A DNA stretch of 64,000 nucleotides from Bacillus mobilis (GCF_001884045.1 NZ_MACF01000069.1:1-64000), one strand, 5' to 3'. Positions 53,168 to 62,716 are shown, counted from the first letter of the stretch. Notes: generated by a model from the letters alone, not told the origin. Translations and numbers: made by a program.

Positions 53168-54376
53168 TTATTTAAGTTTTGAGTATGAATTCATTTTCAT
53201 TTTTAATATTTCATCAACTGCCCTATTATATCCACCAGCATTTCGAAGTGACTCTCCAACTTTACGACTATTTTCCTTAAACCTTACATCATTCGTGACT
53301 TTCTCTACAGCTTCACGTAACAATTCAGAAGTTAATTCTTTACGATTAAGCCTTATTCCAGCCCCTACTTCATTCACTCGTTTCGCAACTAAAGGCTGAT
53401 CTCCTGTTACCGGAATTACAACTAACGGAACACCGTAATATAGTGCTTCACTCGAACTATTCATGCCACCGTGTGTCACGAATACATCAGCATACTGTAA
53501 CACTTCTAATTGCGGCACATAATTAAACAATTTAAAGTTATTCGGAATGTTTTCAAATTGACTTATATTTATCTTCTTACCAACAACCAATATAACTGTC
53601 GCTTCTGCATCTTTAAATGCTTCAAAACATTTTTCATATAGCTCAGGTTGTTCATTAAAAACTGTTCCCATAGAAATGAAAATCAATTTTTTATCTTTTA
53701 AATCTTCCATAGGAAAACTGCCTACTTCTTTACGCATAGCAATGGATGGGCCGACAAACTTATACGATTCATCGAATACATCTGAACGTGGTTGATATTC
53801 CTTTGAAGTATATACAATAGTAATATCACCAGGATGATTCATAATATCATACATACTATTACATTTCATTCCATACTGTTTATTCCATTTTTCTATTCCC
53901 GCTAAACAAGATTGATACAATGGATTCGTTTCATCTACTTTTCTTGATTCATGTTCATCGTTAAAAGTAATATATTGATTAAAAGCAAACGTTGTACAAG
54001 AAGAAACGCTAGGTAATTTTAAAGCATTGGCTATAATACGTCCTACCGGAAAATGATTATCGTATATCATGTAATCGTACTTTTCCCCTTTTGTTTCTTC
54101 TACAATTTGAGTAACAATACGCTCTGATGCTTCAATCATATGAGATAGCATCGTCAAAGGACTCCCGCCTTCATTTACTCGCTCCATAATATTAATTTGA
54201 GAGAGGAAATTCTCAAACACTCGGAATTCTGCACCTGTTGCTTCAATCTTCTTTCTATAATCTTCAATACAATACGAAACAACTGTCTCTCCTCGCCGAA
54301 TTAACTCACTTACAATAGCTAAAGTCGGATTTATATGACCTTCTCCAGGGAAATTTATTACGAGTACATTTGCCAT
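53168..54376 (-). CDS. Macrolide-type UDP-glycosyltransferase
   Basis: This 402-aa GT1-family enzyme (YjiC/OleD-like) has NVLVINFPGEGHINPTLAIV at the N-terminus with the catalytic His, and in the C-terminal half FVTHGGMNSSSEALYYGVPL and VVIPVTGDQPLVAKRVNEVG, the donor-sugar signature. It transfers a sugar, usually glucose, to small acceptors such as macrolides or flavonoids. Two ATGs are adjacent; the second has the better ribosome spacing. Its natural acceptor is unknown. Confidence 0.92.
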   Translation of the reverse strand: MANVLVINFPGEGHINPTLAIVSELIRRGETVVSYCIEDYRKKIEATGAEFRVFENFLSQINIMERVNEGGSPLTMLSHMIEASERIVTQIVEETKGEKYDYMIYDNHFPVGRIIANALKLPSVSSCTTFAFNQYITFNDEHESRKVDETNPLYQSCLAGIEKWNKQYGMKCNSMYDIMNHPGDITIVYTSKEYQPRSDVFDESYKFVGPSIAMRKEVGSFPMEDLKDKKLIFISMGTVFNEQPELYEKCFEAFKDAEATVILVVGKKINISQFENIPNNFKLFNYVPQLEVLQYADVFVTHGGMNSSSEALYYGVPLVVIPVTGDQPLVAKRVNEVGAGIRLNRKELTSELLREAVEKVTNDVRFKENSRKVGESLRNAGGYNRAVDEILKMKMNSYSKLK

Positions 54377-54405
54377 CATATTCTCTCCTATCTAATATTA
54401 TTAAT

Positions 54406-54426
54406 AATTAATTATGTTAATTAATT
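54406..54426. promoter_or_regulatory. AT-rich inverted repeat upstream of the glycosyltransferase
   Basis: AATTAATTA-TGT-TAATTAATT, a 9-bp perfect inverted repeat about 30 bases before the glycosyltransferase ATG. It could be a repressor operator, but such AT palindromes arise easily in this background. Confidence 0.35.
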
Positions 54427-54761
54427 TAATACTATTATAAAGGAATCTATTCTACTTATTCATATTTTTCTCTTCATTTTATTATTGAGAAATATTTTTC
54501 ATAACCTACATTATAACTCTCATAAAAGCACGCTTAACTCTTCATTTACTGAAAAATACGAGATTTACATTAAAGTATTTTTATAGATTTATCAACAGAA
54601 TATTATTTTGATAATTCATACAAAACTAGAAAAATAAAATTTCCATACTTATTTCTCACCATAAATTTATTTAAGTTCTATGTTTTCCACATCATTATCC
54701 TCTTAGTACATATTCTGTTATATAATGAATTTATAGAATTTACAGAAAAAGGAGCAACTTC
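54427..54761. other. AT-rich intergenic region
   Basis: 335 bp between divergent genes. TATAAT at 54721-54726 is a plausible -10 for the kinase-like gene. I could not find a good -35, hairpin or further gene. Confidence 0.5.
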
Positions 54762-55640
54762 ATGCTACAACAACTATTCACTTCACCTATTTTATCTGTT
54801 CAAACTTTACACCCAGGTTATGAAGACCATGCAAGCGATGTGTTTCTCGTCCGAACAGAAGGTGCAGAAGTTATCGTTCGTTCTTCTAAAATGGATGAAG
54901 AACCAAATAATGATTTTTGGTGGGGGTGTAAAAACCTATTTGGAATGGATCCAAGGAACGTACATCATATAGAAGCTGTGCATACATTGCTGCAAGAACA
55001 TACTAACCTTCCTATCCCAGCAATATTAGAAAAACATATTTTAAATGGGCGTGAATTCGTTGTAGCCGAAAAGTTAGTAGGTAACACAGTTCAATCTTTT
55101 ATCGGGCAACCAGATTCTATTTTATTCAGTCTAGGAAAAGGGCTTGCAGAAATACATACATTCAAAGCCGATTACATAGGAAATGTGTCAGGTTCCTTCC
55201 AAATTACACTAGATGAATTCCAATCACACATTTTAAATGTGAGTAAAGAGCTTGTGAATATGTTTTATTCCGATAATGAACACATACAAAATGTATTTCC
55301 TACTTTTGAATCACAACTTTCTTCCTTACCAGCACCAAAGAAATCAACGCTCGTTTTAATTGATATGGACCCTACTCAGTTTTTATCAGATGGTACAACT
55401 ATTACAGGTTTAGTAGATACAGAAGCCTACGCAGTTGCTCCAAGGGAGTTTGATTTTATCGGCTTAGAATATATATTTACTGAAAAAGAGGCTCATGCTT
55501 TTAAACTAGGTTACGAAACCATCATGCCCATTCCTGACCTTGCAGAATGTAGATCTCCCTATCGATATTTGTACCGATTATTATCTGTTCAGGGCAGCGT
55601 GGAGTTAAAAAAGTGGCTAAGTCATCCATCCTATTTTTAA
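54762..55640 (+). CDS. Aminoglycoside-phosphotransferase-fold protein with altered catalytic loop
   Basis: This 292-aa protein with APH/choline-kinase fold has VFLVRTEGAEVIVRSSK (N-lobe lysine or arginine region), FVVAEKLVGNTVQSF (hinge), and LVLIDMDPTQFLSDG followed by TGLVDTEAYAVAPREFDF. The normal Brenner motif H-G-D-x4-N is here I-D-M-D-P-T-Q, so the catalytic-loop His is lost and Asn is replaced by Gln, while the metal-binding Asp of the last motif is retained. It may be a kinase with unusual chemistry or a substrate-binding relic. It heads a three-gene plus-strand operon. Confidence 0.8.
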   Translation: MLQQLFTSPILSVQTLHPGYEDHASDVFLVRTEGAEVIVRSSKMDEEPNNDFWWGCKNLFGMDPRNVHHIEAVHTLLQEHTNLPIPAILEKHILNGREFVVAEKLVGNTVQSFIGQPDSILFSLGKGLAEIHTFKADYIGNVSGSFQITLDEFQSHILNVSKELVNMFYSDNEHIQNVFPTFESQLSSLPAPKKSTLVLIDMDPTQFLSDGTTITGLVDTEAYAVAPREFDFIGLEYIFTEKEAHAFKLGYETIMPIPDLAECRSPYRYLYRLLSVQGSVELKKWLSHPSYF

Positions 55641-55663
55641 ATATGAATGCGAGGGATTATGAA

Positions 55664-56551
55664 ATGAATATTGAACGAAAGAAATCTTTAACTACGAACG
55701 AAATTCAGCAAATGAAAGATTTAGCTCATATTTGTGGGCAACACGATCAAATTGATTACTCTTCAGATTTACATGTAAACTTTTTAACTGCTCGTAACAA
55801 TGAAGAGATATATGATTTCCTATTTTATGATAATACTCAATTAATTGGTGTATTAAGTATGTATGACTTTGAAAGACCGACAAAACTGGAGTTACTAGGG
55901 TTTGTTCATCCGAACTATAGGAAACAACATATAGGCACTACTCTTCTACAAACCGCAATGAAAGAAATACGAACAAGAGAGGCAAATGAAGCTCTTCTTA
56001 TTATGAATGGAGATTCTATTTCTGGGAAAGAATTTGCAAAACGTTTGAAGTTACCTTATTTATATAGTGAATATAGTATGGCGTTCAAAACAAAAGAAGG
56101 GCCAAAAACAACAAAGCATACTATACAGCTTACTCTTGCATCTTCAGAATCACTTCTTGATCTTATTGAACTTTCCAGTAAAGCTTTTGGAGATTCAGTA
56201 GAAAATACCGCTACATGGTTACAAAAAATGATGAGTTCACCTTCTCATCAAGTTTACAGTGCTCTTATCGACGACAAAGTGATAGGAACGATTACAGTTT
56301 CTGAGCATGAGCAATCTACTACACTATCAGGCTTCGCCGTTCATCCTTCTTATCAAGGTAAAGGATACGGAAAAGATATTCTTAGTTATATGGTACATAC
56401 CCTTATTTCAGAAGGAATATCAACAATTGAATTAGACGTCGAAACGAAAAATAACAATGCTTTAAAACTATATACACAATGTGGTTTTGAAATAAAAACG
56501 AAGCATGATTATTATAATGTAATGAATCTTGATGTGAATACATATGTCTAA
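55664..56551 (+). CDS. Tandem GNAT acetyltransferase
   Basis: This 295-aa protein has two GNAT domains. The first, residues 1-130, has LLGFVHPNYRKQHIGTTLLQ. The second, 170-295, has SGFAVHPSYQGKGYGKDIL and IELDVETKNNNALKLYTQCG, the better-preserved CoA loop (Q-G-K-G-Y-G). Tandem GNATs are common in resistance and mycothiol-type pathways; the first half may bind substrate only. An upstream GTG overlapping the kinase-like gene was rejected because GAGGG lies eight bases before the ATG used. The end overlaps the next gene by eight bases. Confidence 0.85.
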   Translation: MNIERKKSLTTNEIQQMKDLAHICGQHDQIDYSSDLHVNFLTARNNEEIYDFLFYDNTQLIGVLSMYDFERPTKLELLGFVHPNYRKQHIGTTLLQTAMKEIRTREANEALLIMNGDSISGKEFAKRLKLPYLYSEYSMAFKTKEGPKTTKHTIQLTLASSESLLDLIELSSKAFGDSVENTATWLQKMMSSPSHQVYSALIDDKVIGTITVSEHEQSTTLSGFAVHPSYQGKGYGKDILSYMVHTLISEGISTIELDVETKNNNALKLYTQCGFEIKTKHDYYNVMNLDVNTYV

Positions 56552-57257
56552 AAAACTAATTTATTCTGATTATGATATTTTCGCATCCATTTATAATAAA
56601 CATTGGGGGCATTACGCTGAACACTCCTATCTACTTTTGGAAAAACTCGTTTTACAATATGCACCACCTCATTCTCATATTTTAGATCTTTGCTGCGGGA
56701 CTGGTCACCTTACTAAGAAATTAATTGATAATACTTTTGTAGTAACTGGTATAGATGGTTCTGTTCAAATGATTGAATACGCACGTCAAAACGCGCCAGA
56801 CGCAACCTTTATCGTCGATGATGCTCGTTATTTCAATATAAATGAACAATTTCACTATGTTATCTCTACCGGTGATAGCTTAAACCATATTTTAAAATTA
56901 GATGAATTAAAAAATGTTTTTCGTAATGTTTACTCCGTATTACATAGCGAAGGTACATTCGTATTTGATATGAATATGGAGAAAGGTTTTCTTGAAAATT
57001 GGATTGCTTCATTTCATATTTCAGCGGAAGAATATGTATGTACGATTGACTCTACCTATGATAACGAAAATAAAAAAGCAATAATGAACTTTATACTATT
57101 TAAACATGATCTAGATAATGCTTGGACAAGAAGTGACTTTTCTTTTGAGGAAGCTTGTTATTCCAATGAAGAAATAATTTCTTCGTTGGAATCTGTAGGT
57201 TTTAAGAACATTCAAATACACGGTACAAATAGAGCATTTTTCATTTGTCAAAAATAA
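56544..57257 (+). CDS. Class I SAM-dependent methyltransferase
   Basis: This 237-aa protein has SDYDIFASIYNKHWGHYAEH at the start, motif I ILDLCCGTGHLTKKL, TGIDGSVQMIEYARQ, and VFDMNMEKGFLENW. It is the third gene of the kinase-like / GNAT operon and overlaps the GNAT gene. The small-molecule substrate is unknown. Confidence 0.9.
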   Translation: MSKKLIYSDYDIFASIYNKHWGHYAEHSYLLLEKLVLQYAPPHSHILDLCCGTGHLTKKLIDNTFVVTGIDGSVQMIEYARQNAPDATFIVDDARYFNINEQFHYVISTGDSLNHILKLDELKNVFRNVYSVLHSEGTFVFDMNMEKGFLENWIASFHISAEEYVCTIDSTYDNENKKAIMNFILFKHDLDNAWTRSDFSFEEACYSNEEIISSLESVGFKNIQIHGTNRAFFICQK

Positions 57258-57287
57258 AAAAACTGAATCATAACGATTCAGTTTTTT
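57257..57287. terminator. Bidirectional terminator
   Basis: AAAAAACTGAATC / GATTCAGTTTTTT between the methyltransferase and alr; the alr stop codon lies inside the right arm. Confidence 0.92.
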
Positions 57288-58453
57288 CTTAGTATATTTA
57301 CGACAGCAGCCGTTTCATTATTTTCTTTATACACTCGCGGGATTCTTCTGTCTAGCATACATGTAACTTCATAGTTAATGGTACCTAACATATCTGCGAT
57401 TTCTTCTACTGCAATGTTTTCTTCGCCTTGTTTACCGTAGAATACTACTTCATCCCCAACCTGTACTGGCATTGCTTTTGAAACGTCTAACATGAGCTGA
57501 TCCATACAAACACGGCCAATAACAGGTACTCGAACTCCATTTATTAATGCATGCCCTTTATTAGATAACTGACGATTATAGCCATCAGCATAGCCAATCG
57601 GTACAGTTGCAATCCATTCTTCACCCGTCGTTACATACGTATTCCCATAACTTACACCGCGATTCTTCTTCGCATGTTTAATATGAGCTATTTTTGATTT
57701 TAACGACAACGCAGGCTGTAAAGAAACAACTGAATGATCTACCTCTTTTGAAGGGTACATTCCATAAATTCCAATACCTACACGAACCATATTTTGAAAT
57801 GTATTACTTAGTTCCATTGAACCTGCACTATTTGAACTATGAATATATGGAATATGAATTCCTAATTCTTTTGCTGCATTGACAGCTTTCTCAAATAAAC
57901 TTGTTTGCATATTCGTATATGATTTATCAATTTCATCTGCCGTAGAGTAATGTGTAAACATTCCTACTACCTCTACATACTCCATACGGTTTAATTCTTC
58001 TAAAAATGGTTTAACCTCTTCTTCTTGTAAACCGATACGACTCATTCCTGTATCAATTTTCACCTGAATTTGCGCTTTCTTTTGAAGACGGTTTGCGATT
58101 TCATTTATACCATGTAAATCTTCACTTCTATAAACAGTCATCATAACGTCATATTGAATTGCCTCTTCAGCAGCTGCTACTGATGTATAGCCTAAAATTA
58201 AAATCGGCACGTTAATTCCTGCTTCTCTTAACTCTATCGCTTCATCTACAAATGCAACTGCAAGCTGATTTATTCCTGCTTCAATAGCAGCTTTCGCAAC
58301 TTCAACTGCCCCGTGGCCATACCCATTTGCTTTTACAGCAGCCATCATTGCAATATTTTCATCATTCACTCGTTTTTTAAATTCTTTTACATTATGTTTT
58401 ACTGCATTTAAGTCAACTTCAATAATTGTATCTCTTCCATATTTCAAACTCAT
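57278..58453 (-). CDS. alr: Alanine racemase (second-type)
   Basis: This 391-aa PLP enzyme converts L- to D-alanine for peptidoglycan, or in spores for germination control. Seen: the PLP lysine in AVKANGYGHGAVEVAK, VRVGIGIYGMYPS, and the catalytic-tyrosine end with GRVCMDQLMLDVS. The sequence resembles what is called dal2 or alr2 in the B. cereus group rather than the main vegetative alr, as far as I recall. The frame opens 17 codons earlier, but TAGGAG eight bases before MSLKYGRDT supports the start used. Confidence 0.93.
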   Translation of the reverse strand: MSLKYGRDTIIEVDLNAVKHNVKEFKKRVNDENIAMMAAVKANGYGHGAVEVAKAAIEAGINQLAVAFVDEAIELREAGINVPILILGYTSVAAAEEAIQYDVMMTVYRSEDLHGINEIANRLQKKAQIQVKIDTGMSRIGLQEEEVKPFLEELNRMEYVEVVGMFTHYSTADEIDKSYTNMQTSLFEKAVNAAKELGIHIPYIHSSNSAGSMELSNTFQNMVRVGIGIYGMYPSKEVDHSVVSLQPALSLKSKIAHIKHAKKNRGVSYGNTYVTTGEEWIATVPIGYADGYNRQLSNKGHALINGVRVPVIGRVCMDQLMLDVSKAMPVQVGDEVVFYGKQGEENIAVEEIADMLGTINYEVTCMLDRRIPRVYKENNETAAVVNILRKN

Positions 58454-58624
58454 TGGTCTAACTCCTAACTCAATAATTGCATTCCATTCTATTTCACGTT
58501 TCATATGACCTTTTACAATATAATACTTTTCAATATGCTAGTCAAACTACTAGAATTTTCGGAATTTTGAGTATGATATAATACCCTTAAGAAACTATTA
58601 TATACGGAGATGAGGAGAATTACA

Positions 58625-59086
58625 ATGTTTGTAGAATCTGCCTTGCATCAACTTAAAGTTGCTGTTGATACTTCTATTCAAATGCTTAACCAATATAATG
58701 AAGACACTTTAAAAATACGCCCCATTCACTCGAAGCGATCAGTATTTGAAATGTGTGCACATCTTTCTCTTATTTGCCATGCAGATCTACTCATTTTAAA
58801 TGGGATTACGGAAAAACAACTACATACTTTCTATAAAGAACAAACACCCGAAACAATTACGCAAATACAACAAACGATGATACAGGGCTACGATTTACTT
58901 TCTAAAACTTTTTTATCCTATTCCAATGAACAATTAGCGGAAATGAAGACTGCTTATTGGGGGATTTCTTATTCACGCTTTGAATGGTTGCTTGAAATTG
59001 TTGCACACTTTTATCATCATCGTGGGCAAATTCATATTTTATTGTGTGAGCATACGAAAGATCCCCACATTCCTTTATTTGAATGA
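58625..59086 (+). CDS. DinB/YfiT-like metal-binding protein
   Basis: This 153-aa four-helix bundle protein has VFEMCAHLSLICHADLL, where the first His is a metal-ligand candidate, and WLLEIVAHFYHHRGQIHIL with two more His. DinB-like proteins include thiol transferases and stress-induced metalloproteins. The ATG follows GAGGAG. It is divergent from alr, with about 170 bp between. Confidence 0.85.
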   Translation: MFVESALHQLKVAVDTSIQMLNQYNEDTLKIRPIHSKRSVFEMCAHLSLICHADLLILNGITEKQLHTFYKEQTPETITQIQQTMIQGYDLLSKTFLSYSNEQLAEMKTAYWGISYSRFEWLLEIVAHFYHHRGQIHILLCEHTKDPHIPLFE

Positions 59087-59094
59087 TTTTTCAC

Positions 59095-60279
59095 TCATTC
59101 ATTATTTATAAATAGAGAAGCTATAAAACCAATAAAAAGTATCATTCCTAATAAAATAAATGTTTGGGCATAACTTCCTATTTTCATAAGATAAATAGAA
59201 ATGATGGGTCCTATACTAGTGCCTAAAAATAAAATAAAGGTATAAATAGAAACTGCTATTCCCCTTGCTTTCCCTCCCAATTGGCCGACAAGAGCGACTA
59301 AAGACGGTACGGATATAGCAATACCTATTACAAAACAGACACTCATTATGACAAGAAGAGGCAAATACGAAACAAAGCCCATTGCGCTTAGACTAAAAAT
59401 AGCGACTAGCAATCCACCTTGCAGAACCTTCCTTACTTCGAACCTCTTTGTTAAACGACCTGTAAGTGGTGACAGCAGCATACCAATTAGCCCCGCTAAG
59501 CGAAAATAAAGGATTTGTTCTGCAGTTAAATTATAAGTAGGAGAGCTCAAATAATTCCCTAAAACAGTATACATATTAACAAAAGCCATTAATAAAACAA
59601 ACGCAATCATATAGCTCAATAATAAGCTTTTATGTGTAAAGACTTTACCTATCTGTTTAATCGGTCCCAAAATATCAGTATAAGATTGAGATATCTCCCC
59701 TTTCGGAAGAGAATACTGAATCCATACAGCAGTAATCATATAGACAATGCTAAGAAGAAAGAACACCATATGCCATCCAAAATGTTGACTAACAACCGTA
59801 CTTATTACCTGCCCTACAATTCCAGCTACTAAAAAACCCGTACTAACAAATCCTATTGTTGTAACCTTTTTTTCTACTGGAAACATTTCTACAACGTAAG
59901 CTAACGCTACCGGAGAAAATGTAGCTGCTGCAATACCCTGTAAGCCCCTAAAAATAACAAGCCACAATATACTATCCACAAACCCTAAGGAAAACGAAAT
60001 AATCGACAGAGCAAGTAATCCAATGAAGATCACTTTTTTCCGCCCATATTTATCAGAGATTGCCCCAAATAACAAGCAACCAATAGCAAAGCCAACAGAA
60101 AATATACTGCCTGTAGCTGCAGCTTGTGCTAGTGAAACATTAAAAAGGTCTGAAAATAGTGCAATTAAAGGGATTGTTACATATAAGCTAGACATCACTA
60201 CCATACCCGACCAACATAATACAACGGTCATTATTGTATAATTCTTTTCACTATTTATTTCCTTTCCTATTTCCATCAT
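59095..60279 (-). CDS. MFS drug-efflux-type transporter
   Basis: This 394-aa protein has twelve predicted membrane helices. The A-motif loop between helices 2 and 3 reads GAISDKYGRKKVIF, and RGLQGIAAATFSPVALAYV and the C-motif-like GFVSTGFLVAGIVGQVIST are typical of DHA1-type multidrug pumps. It lies directly downstream of a marR gene and shares a promoter motif with it, so the two form a regulated efflux module. Substrate unknown. Confidence 0.9.
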   Translation of the reverse strand: MMEIGKEINSEKNYTIMTVVLCWSGMVVMSSLYVTIPLIALFSDLFNVSLAQAAATGSIFSVGFAIGCLLFGAISDKYGRKKVIFIGLLALSIISFSLGFVDSILWLVIFRGLQGIAAATFSPVALAYVVEMFPVEKKVTTIGFVSTGFLVAGIVGQVISTVVSQHFGWHMVFFLLSIVYMITAVWIQYSLPKGEISQSYTDILGPIKQIGKVFTHKSLLLSYMIAFVLLMAFVNMYTVLGNYLSSPTYNLTAEQILYFRLAGLIGMLLSPLTGRLTKRFEVRKVLQGGLLVAIFSLSAMGFVSYLPLLVIMSVCFVIGIAISVPSLVALVGQLGGKARGIAVSIYTFILFLGTSIGPIISIYLMKIGSYAQTFILLGMILFIGFIASLFINNE

Positions 60280-60396
60280 AATATCTCTCCCTTATTACAA
60301 TTTTTTATCAATTTAAAACCTCTAAAGCACGCTTACTTATTTTAATTACATCGTAAAAAACATGACAGATCATGAAATTAGTTAAACATATAATAA

Positions 60397-60409
60397 GGTA
60401 AGCTAATTA
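60397..60409. promoter_or_regulatory. Putative MarR operator before the MFS gene
   Basis: GGTAAGCTAATTA lies 118 bases upstream of the MFS ATG. It is the exact reverse complement of the 13-mer in front of marR. Confidence 0.5.
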
Positions 60410-60449
60410 TATTTCCAAATAAATAAGTTGACCCTTATAATCAACTTAT

Positions 60450-60995
60450 TTACCTACCTTCTCCTAATTTCACCTGCATATTTACTTGCATTTTATTTAA
60501 TAACCTTTCTAAAACTTGACGCTCTTCTTGATTAAAATCGTCAACTAACGAAGCGCAAGATAACCAAAAAGTTGGTAAAGAGTGCGTAACTAATTCTTTT
60601 CCTTTTGGAGTAATTTTCACTTTTAATCTTCTTCGATCTTTAGAATGATGGAATCTTACGATTAACTCTCGTTTCTCCATCCAATCTAATAGACCAGTGA
60701 CAGAAGCACGTGTTATCCCTAATCGACTCGCAATATCAGAAGGGCTCATATTCACTTCTTCCCCATTGGATTCCATTTCACGTAAAATAAACAACAGTAA
60801 AAAATCTAATTTACTTTCCGAAATACCAAGCGGAGCTAAATCTACGTCAACAGAATCAAGAACATTATCAGACGTCCATAACATTAACAAACCAATTTTT
60901 GCTGCGATTGGATCCGTATCTGCTGATGCCGTCTTTTTTATTAACTCTGCATACGGCCCAATCCCTAAAGGAAGAGAATCATTTCTTGAATTCAT
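60450..60995 (-). CDS. MarR-family transcriptional regulator
   Basis: This 181-aa winged-helix regulator has a helical N-terminal dimer region, PSDIASRLGITRASVTGLLD as the helix-turn-helix and FHHSKDRRRLKVKITPKGKE as the wing. No cysteine sits at the OhrR sensing position, so an oxidant-type switch is not suggested. It is in front of the MFS gene and the shared 13-mer suggests autoregulation and control of the pump. Confidence 0.92.
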   Translation of the reverse strand: MNSRNDSLPLGIGPYAELIKKTASADTDPIAAKIGLLMLWTSDNVLDSVDVDLAPLGISESKLDFLLLFILREMESNGEEVNMSPSDIASRLGITRASVTGLLDWMEKRELIVRFHHSKDRRRLKVKITPKGKELVTHSLPTFWLSCASLVDDFNQEERQVLERLLNKMQVNMQVKLGEGR

Positions 60996-61018
60996 CCATC
61001 TTCAGTCTCCTTTCCCTT

Positions 61019-61031
61019 TAATTAGCTTACC
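61019..61031. promoter_or_regulatory. Putative MarR operator before marR
   Basis: TAATTAGCTTACC, continued by TAA so that TTAG-CTTAC-CTAA forms an inverted repeat, lies about 25 bases upstream of the marR ATG. Confidence 0.5.
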
Positions 61032-61136
61032 TAACTACTTTTATTATACGCACATTTTTCCTTTTATTGCAAGAATATTGTTACAAAAAAATCCTGTCAT
61101 AAAAACAGGATTTTTCAACCTGACTAACTATTATTT

Positions 61137-61913
61137 TTAAATAATACGAAACTTCTTTAAGGCAAATAAAATACCGCCTTCACTTGATTTCTTTGTAACG
61201 AAATCAGCTCTTATTTTTAACTCTTCTCCACCATTCCCCATCGCAATCCCTAATCCTACATACTGCAACATCTCAATATCATTTCTACCGTCTCCAAAAG
61301 CAACCGCTTCTGATTTACAAATATTTAAGTGATCCAATACTTTTTGAATCGCAGTTAGCTTCGATACTTTATTATCTTCCAATACATTTATTACGTAATT
61401 ATGAAAACGCTCAAACGTAAGCTTAGGATATCTTTCAAGAAATTTTTGAGATTCTATTTCATCTGCATACAGACATAAACAATAGACCTCTTCTGACAAA
61501 TCCCTGCTTTTTTCAGGATATTTCTCTAAATTCAACGTCTCGCTAAGCGCTTGCATTACACGCTCATTATCCGAGGCAATTCCGTTCATTGCAAAACCCT
61601 CGGTAAAATAAGAAATACCGTGACCATGTAATTTAGCAAACTCCGAAATATCATGAACGATTTCACTAGAAAGTACCGATTTATGTAGAACTGTTTCTCC
61701 ACACTTAATATGTGCACCATTTGCAGAGATAATTGTATGTATGCCTAGTTCCTTAAATTGCGAGCATAAGCTATATGGTCTCCCTGTAGTAACAATTACG
61801 TGAACCCCTTTAGCTATTAATCTTTGTATCGCTTCTTTTGTACTTTCGTGCATACTTCTATCAATCTCACTTAAAAGCGTACCGTCAGCATCAAAAAACA
61901 CTACTTTATACAC
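61137..61913 (-). CDS. Cof-type HAD-superfamily phosphatase
   Basis: This 258-aa protein has motif I VVFFDADGTLLSE, motif II VIVTTGRP, a cap domain, motif III with KLTAIQKVLDHL, and motif IV AVAFGDGRNDIEMLQYVG. Cof-type phosphatases act on sugar phosphates, FMN or similar small substrates. The start is GTG, a few bases after the histidine-phosphatase stop, so it is translationally coupled to that gene. Confidence 0.91.
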   Translation of the reverse strand: MYKVVFFDADGTLLSEIDRSMHESTKEAIQRLIAKGVHVIVTTGRPYSLCSQFKELGIHTIISANGAHIKCGETVLHKSVLSSEIVHDISEFAKLHGHGISYFTEGFAMNGIASDNERVMQALSETLNLEKYPEKSRDLSEEVYCLCLYADEIESQKFLERYPKLTFERFHNYVINVLEDNKVSKLTAIQKVLDHLNICKSEAVAFGDGRNDIEMLQYVGLGIAMGNGGEELKIRADFVTKKSSEGGILFALKKFRII

Positions 61914-61919
61914 GGTTCT

Positions 61920-62510
61920 TTACATCCCGTCTAAATGATTCGTATCATTAATGAAATGTACCGTTTTCTGTTCCCCATCAATTTCAATTAAGCTTATTCC
62001 CGTATCTCCCATTTTAAAATAATAATCCATTGAAATGGGCATTTTGAAAAACGCACGTAATAGACTATTTATTACACCACCGTGTGCAACAATTGCTATC
62101 CGTTCATAAGTATTCTCTGTCACGATTTTAGAAAAGATTCCTTCTATTCTCATTCTAAATTCAATAAATGATTCCCCGTTTTCAAAACGGTCATGAAGAA
62201 ACTTTGGCTCTGGATATTTCTTTGCTTCTTCAAAAGATAAGCCAGCTTGCACTCCGTTATTAAACTCCATTAATTCCTCTTCTAGTTGAATTGGGCATCC
62301 AATTCCTTCAGCTAACGTTTCACCCGTTTCACGAGCACGTTTTAACGTACTTGCCCAAATGAAATCTGGCGGAAAATCTGCTTTCACTTTCTGTACAAGC
62401 CTTTGCACTTGCCGCCTTCCTTTTTCTGTTAATTCAAAGTCAGCTCGTCCTTCATGTACATGTAAAATATCTGCTTCGGATTCACCGTGTCTTATTAGTA
62501 GTATTTGCAT
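61920..62510 (-). CDS. Histidine phosphatase (phosphoglycerate mutase-like)
   Basis: This 196-aa protein has the RHG motif LLIRHGESEADIL at the N-terminus, a second arginine region ASTLKRARETGE, and the late His in IAIVAHGGVINSLLRA. It shares the fold of PhoE/CobC/GpmB; the substrate is unknown. It starts after GAGGGAGTGG and leads into the HAD gene. Confidence 0.9.
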   Translation of the reverse strand: MQILLIRHGESEADILHVHEGRADFELTEKGRRQVQRLVQKVKADFPPDFIWASTLKRARETGETLAEGIGCPIQLEEELMEFNNGVQAGLSFEEAKKYPEPKFLHDRFENGESFIEFRMRIEGIFSKIVTENTYERIAIVAHGGVINSLLRAFFKMPISMDYYFKMGDTGISLIEIDGEQKTVHFINDTNHLDGM

Positions 62511-62680
62511 TTATTCTCCACTCCCTCGTTTAATATCCACAAAATCCCATTATATCATATTTTTAATTTTCTATATCAAAATATATTACCTTGACAGTTT
62601 TTTAACCCATCTAGTAAACGTGTTATTCCACTTAACAATTCCAAGCACTCTAAACTTATTATTCTTTCAAAAGTGACAAA

Positions 62681-62716
62681 CAAAAAAGTCCTATATATAA
62701 GTATAGGACTTTTTTG
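62681..62716. terminator. Terminator hairpin
   Basis: AAAAAAGTCCTATA pairs with TATAGGACTTTTTT (62682-62695 / 62702-62715). It terminates the minus-strand gene from the right edge and reads on either strand. Confidence 0.9.

Noticed and set aside
60697-61140. 147-aa plus-strand frame over marR
   Set aside because: Antisense to the helix-turn-helix coding region and spans the marR promoter; no ribosome site.
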